DNA of 64,000 nucleotides, taken from the NCBI GenBank assembly GCA_904063045.1, contig CAJFCJ010000020.1:1604916-1668915 (forward strand), in the 5' to 3' direction. Below, in pieces: positions 21,687 through 32,575 of the stretch; within the stretch, counting starts at the first letter, position 1, and each line of letters starts with the position of its first letter. Below the pieces are notes generated by a model. It searched no databases, was not told the DNA's origin, and worked only from the letters and a program-made list of their open reading frames with translations. Source of the stretch: Dimorphilus gyrociliatus. Taxonomy: Eukaryota; Annelida; Polychaeta; Dinophilidae. A program made the translations under genes and the position numbers.

Positions 21687-23917
21687 CTATTGCATCCATA
21701 CGCTAGGCACCCAGCAAGGCGTTGTATTTGCTTGGTTAATTATATTTAGAATTTCATCAGTACTGGCTTGAATATCCCGATTTAAAACAGTTCTATCAAA
21801 AAAGTGTCCATATGAATTTTCCATTAAGGATGAGTCTACCATGACCTCTTCTATTCCATCATCCTAAAATATTTAATTAGGTTAGTGTAAAGTTGGACGA
21901 AATGAAGACAAATTAACTTACATTTAACCTCTTGGCACCAGGACTTCGTAAAACTGATTTATGCATGCTTTTAAGACAGTCCGTACTATGCGGTTTTATA
22001 TATATAACAAAAGGTTTAACTTCCGCCGTTCTCAATAATTTCAAACCCTGAAAAATATTTAAAACGAGACTGTTTAGAGGAGAAACAGATGATCGCTTAA
22101 AAATCTGGATAATTTTACTTGCCTGTTGATTGACGGAGCATAATAGTGCATCTCCATTCTTGATTATCTGTCTTGCATCCTCGAGTTTACTGCAGATTGA
22201 GTATTGTTTCCTGTCCAGAAAGTCGATTAGCAGCTTTTCTTGTTGCAATCGATCAATATCTTCCTTAGGCAGCATCGAACAATTAGGTTGTAGATTAGTG
22301 GAATCTGAACCGATTGAAGTATAAAGATAAAAGAAGATATTGAAAATTACTTTTAAAGAATACAAACATCTGGTTGGAATTTTGTATTTACTATTATTCA
22401 ATTTGATTTGTAATCGGGATAGAATCTCATCCCTTCCTGATAAAGCATGACCAGCTAATAAGATGTTTCTGCTTTTTTCTGGTGTAAACTTATCAACTTC
22501 TTCGTAAAAAGTTGGTATGATTACGTCATCGGAAACTTCTTGATCCTTTTTAAATCTCCTTCTCTTTCCAATTTTTGGGCTAAATTTTGCTGTTTGGTAA
22601 ATAACGAATAAACAATTTGAAGCTGTTTCTTATTATTTGAAAATAGGACTTACTACTTAATTTTCTTTCGCACTCGGGAGTATTAACTAAAGTTTTAGCT
22701 GCTTCTTGTCTTTCAAGACGTTTAATACTAGGTATTAAACCGGCTCGTTTTGAAGAATCACTGTCTAGTCTAGCTTGCCACCAAGTTCCATCTTCCTGAC
22801 TTACAATATGCAATATATCGTTACGCTTGAAAGCTAAACCAGCCTCCTTACAAGGTATTGTGCTATCTTTTTTAGGATCAAACTCGAAACAAGCCTTCAC
22901 TCTCATCTGTTAAATTAACGAAAGTAATTATAGATAAAAATTGGATGTACTGTTTTAATTGATGTTTTACATGAGTTTCTCGTATTGCAATATCACTATC
23001 AGCAGGGATGAGTTTCAGGATGAGTGGCCCTGTTGGGTTTGTTAGTAAAGAGACAACTTCATTAGGATCCATACTCCTCGTACAAACATCATTCACTTCT
23101 CTTAATTCGTCACCAACGCTAATAACACCACTTCTGTCGGCTGCTCCCCCTTTCATTATTCTAGCCACGTGGATGCAGCCGGTTTTTTCATTTTTCTTAA
23201 TTGTAGCACCGAGTGGCTCTTTGGGAGCTTTCAATAGCTTTAGAATTTTGACGGAAACTTCATCTTCGTCGACTTTATGTGGTATTTCCGGTAAAACAGG
23301 CGAAAATGCCTTGGCCGCAATGCCATCATGCGCTTCTAATAGACCTTGAAAACTGAAACTGCACAGGAGGGTCATTAATTCTCTGGCCTCTGCAGTTGGG
23401 GGTATAGCATGCAGGTCCTCCACCACATTTGCAACCATTTTGGACGCGCTGGAATGCGTTGGCTTGTGCTCGGAGAATTGAGGAGCCGTAACCTGTTGGT
23501 GGATCTTCATTAACCCTTGGAAATCCTCGCCCTGAAGTAGATTGCTTAAGAAAAGTAGATCAATTTCATTCCCGGATGCTTTTAGATGTAACTCTTGAAG
23601 ACAGTTGAGTAGTTTTTGAACACCTAGGGGAAAAGGGTTCTTACATTTTTTATTCTCTTTTATATCCCTTTGGGTTTTATCTTTGTATTTGGAAATACAG
23701 TTACAGCCTTCGTAGTCCAATTGGGACACTCTTAGTCTTAAAATTATTCTAAACATGATGTTTTGATAATAACATAATAGGTTGAATGGATAAAAGAAGA
23801 CTTTCTCTTCTTTTTTGTATAAATTATTCATGATCTAAAGAATCTAAGAAAGAGAGAGATAAACTTACTAGCATCCGTGAAATTCTGAAGGGAAGCGGGC
23901 GATGACAGAACCGGCAT
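21687..23917 (-). CDS. MPP7: MAGUK, MPP3/MPP7-like (L27-PDZ-SH3-degenerate GK)
   Basis: Membrane-associated guanylate-kinase-like scaffold of cell polarity/junction complexes. Minus-strand exons: 23917..23869, 23623..22971, 22906..22654, 22589..22368, 22304..22123, 22047..21922, 21863..21687; 553 aa. Two L27 domains (about residues 15-125) precede a PDZ domain, whose [14 protein letters not shown] and [13 protein letters not shown] stretches are almost identical to MPP7. The SH3 domain contains [10 protein letters not shown] and [16 protein letters not shown], followed by a basic hook (GKRRRFKKD) and YEEV. The C-terminal guanylate-kinase region is recognisable ([29 protein letters not shown]) but has lost the P-loop glycines and the TTRxxR and YGT GMP-binding motifs. 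The intron at 22122-22048 uses a GC donor. A 5' UTR probably continues upstream of 23917. Confidence 0.88.
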
Positions 23918-24417
23918 AACGCAGCACAAATATTTATGGATGGAGTGTAGGGGAGAACTGTTTAAGGTTGGGAATAAAAGATTATTTTTTGTGATCGTGC
24001 AGAGACTAATAATACTATGGGAAAAAAAGATGATAAAAAAGGTATAAAATATTTGCAACAAAAATGATAAAATGACCTAGAATTGTTTCTCTCCATCTTT
24101 CTAGAAGAAAAAATGGCGGCCTATAAGAGGGCCTGCCCCCTGCCTTCCTCGAAATAAGCAACAGAATTCTTGCGGGATTGATTAATCTTATTTTTTGTAA
24201 CGATGAATTACTATTTCCTTATTGTTTCACTCATTTTTTGATAAATGAATCTCCTAGCAAATGAAAAAAGCCGTCGTTTCAAGCAATCGAGTAGAGTAGA
24301 GGCCGAGAAATTTAACCGTAAAGGAAATAACAAGGCGGTATAGTAGAGTGCAAATGATATAATCAATATATCTTTCTTTTCGCCCTCTTTACCCCCTGTC
24401 TCTATTTTTTTTACAAC

Positions 24418-24454
24418 GCGCCCTTTGCTAACACTATTGAATACTAAAGGGCGC
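24418..24454. repeat. Perfect inverted repeat (9-bp GC-rich arms)
   Basis: GCGCCCTTT and AAAGGGCGC flank a 19-nt loop. The arms are unusually GC-rich for this region. Confidence 0.6.
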
Positions 24455-27400
24455 TAGTAGTTGCCTAACTAAGATTGCCACATTCCTTTATCTAGGGTCG
24501 CAGATCTGGAAAAGGGTCGACGCCAGTTCGAATAGGGAGTAAGAATAATAGCGTGTAAGATAAGGAGCGTTGAATATCTAATCACAGTAGGATAAGAATG
24601 CCATCTATAGGATCGAATTGATTACCCATTCTCCTCTTTTTCCCTCTCTTTCTTTTATTCTACTCTTTACTCAGCCATTCTTTTCTTAATAGACATAGAC
24701 TATCGATTGAACTATAGTTTGACTATAAATTATATATTAAAGTATTACAAAGGTCTACTGATTTCGGCTTTCTCTTTTACAAATTACAACTACAAGCCGC
24801 ATAAAATAAAACTTTTGCCTTGTCACATGACCAAAAACAAAACAAGTATAGTATTTTCTTTGTCATCCAAAACGAATCGATAGCACGAGCGTTCATACTC
24901 CGTTTATGTATCGATCGAATAAAAAGTGACGTCTCCTGAATCATACGCGTCTAAATATTTTTCCACATATAGATTTTATTGCTTTTTTTATTATACACCA
25001 CTTACCGTTTACATTTAAACAACAGAAAGACTTGGAATGAGGACAGAGAGAAAATAAAACTTTAATGCTTCTTCTGATAAGACTCACCTATACGTCTACC
25101 TCTATCCTAAACTTTCTTTTCCTGTTTACAGAACCGATAAAATAAACAGAGTTGCCGACTTTGCTCTTATTTGCAGAATTAATAAAACCGTTGTCGATTG
25201 CTGCTTTCCGCCAAACTGACAAACTATCCCATATTCTGCGCGCCACGCGGCTGAAAAGTAGTAGTTTGCACGACGCTCATTCGCCAGCTCCTCGACATTG
25301 TTTTCGTCTGACTTGGAAAATTAGACGGTTCTGTTTTTCTTTAGCGAAAAGGAAAAGAGCTGCAAATTCGCTAACTAATTTGTAGGCTACATGTAGGGAA
25401 GTGTGGAGGATATCCAGTATGTTCTACAGCATTCCGATGGGAATAGAATGCAATTAAAGTAAGGCGCGACTCTCGTTATAATGTCTATGGAACTAATTAC
25501 AATCCTTGAATAATTAATGGGTTTATGCCGATGATTTATCGGGAACAGATAAGCGTAGAATGGAGGGTATCCATTAAAAGGGTAAAGTTTACTGTGCAAT
25601 TAAATACCTTTCTTATGTAATAGTTGTTAGCAAGCTATCTTCTTTGTAACATATATCTGGAAGAAGCAAACTTTACTTTATAACAGTCCAAATCAACTTA
25701 GCTTACAAACAGCCGCGTTTACGCTTAAACACATCTCACTCCTAGGTGGCATAAATACACATATACATACTCTTTAAAAAACGTGCAAATACACATACAT
25801 ACACACATATACACAGACACATGCACACACACACACATAAACTCTCTCTCACTCTCATATATAGTATATACATACCAAATACACACGCGGATGTGTGAAT
25901 GTTCGCAGACATCTTAATTTGCAAAGAAATGTTTGTCATCTCTAGTCTACGCTCGCAAATTTAATTTATCACCACCAATCGTATCAAGTGCCTAAGAAAA
26001 TTCCATTCGCGGTTTGTTTGTCAAGAGCTGTTAAAAGCGAAATGTAGCAAGCCAACAATTAGTATAGTAGTGGGAAAAGGTCATCATTATTCCCTTCTTA
26101 TCCAGAGGTTTTTCATTTCGCCCAAAAAGTTCCTCTGCCCTTGTTTCCTTCTAGTTAAAACAAGTTTTATTTATTTTGCAAATATATTACGCATATACGT
26201 ATATATAATTTATTTTTACTGCTCTTTTCTCCCTACCCAACGGGCAGATGCTTTAAAAAATGCTTATAATTGGTAATCAAGCAGCATTGATGCTACATTT
26301 GCCTTGATGGATTACTGCCTTCTCCCTCGTTTATCATCTTTCCCCACTGTGATTTTATACAAGAATTTCCTTCTTACTAATAATCATGCATTTTCCTTTA
26401 ATTTATTATGAATAGCTCTTTTACTATGGACAGATGTTTGTCAGATATAACATTTAAATGTGTATTAGTAATTAAACCATACAAATAAGAATATCATAAT
26501 GATGAATTGTATATTTAACAAACTAATAAATGATGTACAGAGTTCTATTTATTGGCTTGTTTTTTTGTTCCTTTTATAGAAAACGATAATAAAATGTTTG
26601 TAATCCTTATGAACGTAAATTGACCCCTTTGAAATCAGCAGAAACGAATCAACTTATTATTTTAAAAGGCTATAAAGATCAAGTATTTTTCATCTGAAAG
26701 AAAAGAACTTACTTTACAGACTCAAACCTTCGAGACACTTTATATTTATTTTCTTCTCTTCCCTTTATATAGACCCCTTAAACTGTCTAAACCACAGATT
26801 CAAAGCTATTTACCTAATAATAATAAATATATATATATATATATAGAATGGTCTAATACTTCTCCTTAGTCTATATATATATATATATATTTATGGAAAG
26901 CTATAAAATGTCCTAAAATTGTTTTAGTTTCTTTCGAGCTTCCTTTAAAAGGGTAGATAATTGATAATTATTGGATCTTTTATAGAGAAATGACTGCTAT
27001 ATTTAATTAATCTGGTTATAAAAACATTATTCGCAATTATTTTAATCTTTAAAGGCTTCTTGAATTTTCACTAGAAATTCGCCAAAAAAGAAAAGAACTC
27101 TATTTATAGGAATTTTTCAGTTTGCAATGTCTCATCTTTATATCTGAGAATGACTAATCGTCAACAGCAAAAGCTATTCTGATTTCACAATGGTACCATA
27201 GCTTTTAAACTGTTAGATAAATACAAGATGGCGTTACTGGAATATTAATTGAATGAATAGTTTTTTGTACTGCCTTTAAACATTATAAAATATTAATAGA
27301 AATTAATTTATGAATAACGACAGGAAATTAACATAAGAAGCTAACTAATAGTTTAATACTCGTTCCGAAAATTCTTGATTTACAATATATTAGATAAAAG

Positions 27401-28454
27401 TAGTAATATCAAGTTATGTACACAGTGATAAATATAACACATCCAAAATAGCTTAAATGATAAAGAAAAGATATTAATCTAAATCAAAATAATTGATTTA
27501 TCATTTTTTTTTCAGAATGACTAACCCATGAAATAGAGGAAGTGAAATTAACATTTCCTTCATATAATGAACAGAGCTGTTGTTATATATATATACATAG
27601 AGGATTGATGCAAAGAATAAAAACATCTATATATATATAAATATATTTTTTATATCTACTGTATTTTGCATATAATCGATTGTGATTTATCTAAAATGAG
27701 AGCAAATTAAAAAATCTATAAACTTCCTCCTAGGAAGCTTTCTAATATTCTTTTTAATTTGTATCTCTATAGTTTAGGTTTTATTAATATAGGATTTTCT
27801 ACTTGTTTTTTTAATTTTCCTTAGCTTCTTCTACAACTCTGCTCTTTCCCATCATCTCTCTGTCTATCAATCTCCCCTTCCCCCCCCCCCACCCCTACCT
27901 TCCTACCTCCCGTCTTTCTTGTATGCGTAGGCTATTTTCCATGTTATTCAGTTGAAAAGTATGCAAAAATTCCCTCGCCTTGCAGAAAAATAGAAAAGGT
28001 TTTCATAATAAATATATTGCTATATCTTCTATGTATTGCAGGCTTATTGCGATCTACTAATCCATATAGGCTTTAGTATTTGCTGTTTGTGTAAGAAAAA
28101 AGTCAACGTTGCTATTCGCTATTCAGTCTATTTAATTGATATTTCTATCTCTGCTTTATCAATTTTTATGATTTCTGTTTTAAATGTTTGTACTATAGAC
28201 ATGAATAAGTAAGTTTTATAGGATGGGTTGGGATTGGCAGTTTGGTAGATTGCAACAAAATTAGCATAAACGCACAGGATTGTCGTATGTTTGCTAATAC
28301 TCTGTAGGAATATTGAACTTTAATTCCAATAGTAGATTTACAATATTTAATTTCTGGTGATCCTTCAAAATTCCATTAAATCAATAATTTTTCGAAGGCA
28401 GTTTTGCGCCACAGATATCGTCTGCTTTGCACTGACAATCGTAGGTATTGACCA

Positions 28455-28466
28455 TGCGCATGCGCG
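28455..28466. promoter_or_regulatory. NRF1-type palindromic site
   Basis: TGCGCATGCGCG fully matches the NRF1 consensus YGCGCAYGCGCR, 120 bp upstream of the INPP5E ATG. An ATGGCAAC half X-box (RFX-like) follows about 15 bp downstream. Binding itself is inference. Confidence 0.55.
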
Positions 28467-28585
28467 AAAGCCGCGAATAGCATGGCAACCGAAAACAACT
28501 TTTCTTTTTTTCCAAATAATTGACCAACGTAGCTGTAAAACAGTTAAAAACCGTCTATAAGGAGTTATTTAACAATTAGGGAATC

Positions 28586-30672
28586 ATGACATCTAAATAT
28601 ACAAATAGAAGGAAAGCGAATAATTCTCATAGAATTTCTTATTCCAAAAGAGACAATTCTCTCGATTACGAAGATGATGAAGAAGATTCTGATGCTCCTT
28701 TCAGAGGATATTCAAATAATAAAAAAAGTAACTTGCTTCAAAATCCAGGTAAAAATTTTTTTAAAAACAAGTAAAACAGTTCTAACTATTTTAAATATAA
28801 AGATTCAGAAGACGATGAATACTACAGAAAAGATAGGGAAAAGCCTAATAAAAGATCACTTCGAAATGCTCATTCTTCCAGCGAAGATATTAGAAAGAAA
28901 AAAATGCCTTATAGTCACTCAGATGGTGAAATTTCAGATGATGATACTCGAATACGTAATGAATATTATCGCCACCTTGAACGAGAAGAGTACGATACTT
29001 TAAAAGATTTACCAAGGGATTTTAATAACAAAGCTCAGGGAAACAAAAATTCGTCCAGATTATCATTGGGAATGCCTTTTAGTTCTATGAACTTAACAGA
29101 CAGCTATGCATCAAATTTATCAGATCAATCTCAAAAATCCTATTCAACTGGTTCAGTAAATCTTCTAAGAACGGAGGATGTGAAGAAGAAGTAAGTATTA
29201 CATTTCAATTTCTAATAATTCGAATAGATGAAAGTTTATAATATGTAATAAATAAAACAGAAGCTTTCTTGTTGGATCAAGTGGTTCTTCATCTCTTATG
29301 GGAGAAAAGGAACTATCTAATGTACTTGCTGATCGACATATAAGTGTGTTTTCCTTAACATGGAATGTTCAGGAAAATAAGGTAAGCCAAATATTCGATT
29401 ACATATAATTCTCGCTTGATAAAACTTAATTATATTAATTATTCCTCCTTTTATTTTGTCTTTCTCCCTTTAAATAATAGACTATTCCAAAAGACTTAGA
29501 AGATATATTGCTACCTGATAAATTGGAACATGTACCGGATGTTTTTGTTATTAGTTGTCAGGAATGCGAATTCGACAGATTTTCATGGGAAGTTGCCTTA
29601 CAGGAAGCTTTGGGTCCTGGTTTTGTTCTTTATCATACAGCCGTATTTGGGAGTTTATATACATTAATATTTCTTAAACGACAATTAACTTGGTATTGTT
29701 CGCTCGTTGAAGAAGCAACTGTTAGCATAAGAATAGCTCCTCAAGCAGGAAAGACAAAAGGAGCCTTAGGTCTAGCATTTATGATTTTCGGCTCTTCGTT
29801 TCTCATAATAAATTGTCATTTATCACCTCATGAAGAAAACTGGAGTAGCAGACTAAATGAAATTAAAACAATTTCAACACAATTAGCATTACCCAAACAA
29901 CTACCAATCTCAAAATTTCCTCTCAATCAACAAGAGAAGGATAAAACTGATATCTTTGATTATGTAATTTGGATGGGCGATTTAAACGTCCGGCTTGATA
30001 GTCAATGCACATTGGCAAAGAAACTATGCCAGTCAAAAGATCCTACCAGAGTAGATTTTGATTATGAAGATATAAAGGAGTATGATGAATTGTTTAAATA
30101 TAAGAACGAAGGTTTGTTATCTATTAAAAACTTTCAATTTTCCATTCCTACTTTTAATATCTAACTTCAATAACAGAAAAGATATTTGTCGGCTATCACG
30201 AAGGGCAAATTCATTTTCTTCCAAGTTACAAGTTTAACACTAAAGGAGAAGGTTACGCTGAGACGAGAACACCATCTTATACCGTAAGTTGATTATACCA
30301 ATACTATTCACATAAATAAAATATTATAATCCGTTTTTCCAAACATAACACAGGATAGGATATTATACAAAACAAAGAGAAAGGGTGCCATGGATTGTCT
30401 AATGTATGATAGCATTTATGAGGTAAATGCCTCAGATCACAAACCTGTATTAGCGGTCGTTTACGCCACAATTAGGCCTGGTAAAGACAACATTCCGCTT
30501 TGTGTTGGACAATGTAATAGAAATGTCTATTTAGAAGGTAGATTATATTAAATCAGAAAATAGTTTTAAAATAATTACACAAATTTATTCTTTATCAGCC
30601 ATGAGGAGAAGATGTGAAAGATTAGACGCTCTAAAGCCAGGTAAAGGGTCAAGAGCCTGCTCACTCCAATAG
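28586..30672 (+). CDS. INPP5E: Inositol polyphosphate 5-phosphatase E
   Basis: Phosphoinositide 5-phosphatase that in animals acts at the primary cilium. Exons: 28586..28748, 28803..29190, 29261..29381, 29481..30111, 30177..30283, 30354..30537, 30599..30672; 555 aa. The N-terminal ~200 residues are charged and Ser-rich, probably disordered. The catalytic domain shows all family motifs in order: TWNVQENK, PDVFVISCQEC, INCHLSPHEENW, IWMGDLNVRL, TPSYTDRILYK (split by an intron) and ASDHKPV. The protein ends CSLQ, a CaaX box, as expected for farnesylated INPP5E. The intron after 30111 uses a GTTTGT donor. An NRF1-like site lies upstream. INPP5E rather than other 5-phosphatases is chosen from domain order and the CaaX end. 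Confidence 0.92.
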
Positions 30673-31224
30673 AAACAATAACAAACTTACTCCATTGTTT
30701 TAAAAAAACTCGTTAAACCGTTTGTATTTAGCGTAAATTAAAAATACAAATGTATTTGCTTTTCATGTTGGATTTCTTCTGTGACAAAAAAAAGAACTAA
30801 GCGTTCTGTGCAATATTCTTTTTTTTTATTTTTATAAGAGTTTTTCTTCTCTTTTTTCCACTTTCATTTTTGAGGACAAGCAACAGTATTGTTGGTTAAA
30901 TTCCACTAATTTCCTCTAAAAGTCTAGTTTTTAAAAAGGATATATTAAATAATGCAATTATTAAATAAAAGTTTATTACCTTCTAGGTTTTTGCACAAAT
31001 GTTTATTGAAAAGTTTACTAATTATATCCACACAAAAAAAGCTTTTAAAGGAGAAATATAGCTCTACTAAAGAAAATATAGGCTTTTAAAACAGATTTTG
31101 CTTTTATTAAGTATTTTCATTAGAATTATTGATAAATTAAGCAATGTTTTATTATCGAAACTTTATCCAATATTCAAAGTAGTCCAAGATTGTACGCTCT
31201 TCTATAGCAGACGACACAACTGAA
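30673..31224. other. Intergenic region
   Basis: 552 bp between two plus-strand genes, AT-rich with T runs; INPP5E 3' UTR and ATP23 promoter presumed. Nothing else was recognised. Confidence 0.5.
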
Positions 31225-32128
31225 ATGTCCGGCAAAGCTAATAATGATGAAAATAAATCAAAATCTCCTACCGCAACTGATGCAGAAGGGTTAAATAAGG
31301 ATCCCGAAAGTTATGGTTATGACTTTTATCCTGAAAGGGAGGGGAGGCAGCAAAAAACTTTTATGGAGAAAATGTTCAGAGGTCGCGGCTCCTTCTCTCA
31401 GGCTCTTACATGTGTATCCAATGTATATTGGTGTATGGAGAATAGTAAGATTATATTTTATTTATTAAAACATGTTGTCGTTGCTTTCCAATTAATTTCT
31501 TTTAAAACAATCTACTTTTAAGGTCCAGCAGTTAAGTTAATGCTGAATGCCCTAAAGAAAAAAGGATGGTAATTAGTTTTTCAATTTCTTAAGTCGTTAC
31601 TTAGGGAGAATTCTCCTTTTCAGTGCCATTAATCCTCAAAGGCATATTTCTTGTGAGGACTGCTATTCAAGGGTAAACGGGGGATTCGATCCGAAAGCTA
31701 ATCAAGTAGTCATTTGCAGGAATAACTCGAAAAATAAACAAGTGGCATGTAGCGTTTTAGCTCATGAATTGACTCATATGTACGATTACTGCCGGGCTAA
31801 AGTAGATTTTAAAGATTTACGTCATTTAGCTTGTACAGAAATTAGAGCTGCTAATTTTTGGCATTGTTCATTCTCCTCATCATGGGTTGATGGTGACTCT
31901 GGTTTGTTACACGTAAAAAAAAGACACGAAACTTGCGTAAAAAATAAAGCTCTTATGTCAATTTTAATGGTAAGAGATATAGACTTGCAACAAGCGGCTA
32001 CAATTGTCGATGAAGTGTTTGAAAAATGCTACAACGATCTAGATCCAGTCGGCAGGAGAATAAGAAAAAACTCTAGGGATGCTGAGAGAGCATTTGAAGA
32101 ATCAATGTTACGTTTTAAGAATAAATAA
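31225..32128 (+). CDS. ATP23: Mitochondrial inner membrane protease ATP23
   Basis: Zinc metalloprotease/chaperone family (ATP23, XRCC6BP1) that in yeast matures Atp6 in the intermembrane space. Exons 31225..31444, 31523..31568 and 31624..32128 give 256 aa. The catalytic HELTH (HExxH) lies in AHELTHMYDYCRAKVDF. Family cysteines appear in ISCEDC and in the post-catalytic LACTEIRAANFWHCSF, and the C-terminus contains VFEKCYNDLDPVGRR, all typical of ATP23. The N-terminal 60 residues are charged and variable. Introns are 78 and 55 nt. The first ATG lies in good context after a short AT-rich leader. Confidence 0.93.
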
Positions 32129-32389
32129 ATACTAATAAATTTTTATACCATTCCTTTCATTATTTTTACACATCTACCAAGAAAAGAAACTACTTCTGGA
32201 AAAGTTATCATTAATTTTTACTTGGATTTAATAATAATACAAAAGGAGTAGTTTTTTCTTCATATTTTCATATTCTCAAGGTTAAAAAATTAATATACAA
32301 AATACAATGCATACTTTATAATTGGAAGACAATGATGTAAATCACTTTTTTAATTTTGACCATATCGTTTTGTACAAAGAGTGTTTCAG

Positions 32390-32429
<40 letters not shown>

Positions 32430-32575
32430 TTAAAATACCTCAAAAAAGGTATTCGAAATTGAGTATTAAACAAGTCGTAAATAAATTTCATGGAACAGAT
32501 TCAACAAACGATCAACCTACAAAAAAAGGAAGACATGTAAATTATAGTTGATTGAGATTATCTTGCTTTTTTTTT
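32129..32575. other. Convergent intergenic region
   Basis: 447 bp between ATP23 (+) and the membrane-protein gene (-). It holds a GA microsatellite at 32395-32426 and presumed 3' UTRs. Confidence 0.55.
32395..32426. repeat. (GA)n microsatellite
   Basis: 32 bp of pure GA repeat, again between two convergent genes. Confidence 0.95.

Larger units (their letters stand above)
23918..28585. other. Largest gene-free region (4.7 kb)
   Basis: Between divergent MPP7-like (-) and INPP5E (+) genes. Contents: AATGGCGG YY1-like motif (24110-24120), a perfect 9-bp inverted repeat (24418-24454), a somewhat GC-richer patch around 25150-25390, a CA-rich tract about 25785-25840, TA microsatellites (26828-26845, 26874-26891), a motif resembling the zinc-finger cassette exon edge (25998-26025), a polypyrimidine tract (27835-27922) and an NRF1-type palindrome next to INPP5E. 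No convincing exon or RNA gene was seen; an unrecognised non-coding RNA or distant regulatory region is possible. Confidence 0.5.

Noticed and set aside
25152-25385. 77-codon plus-strand ORF in the long gene-free block
   Set aside because: No signal, domain or family resemblance; composition alone (a GC-richer patch) can explain it.
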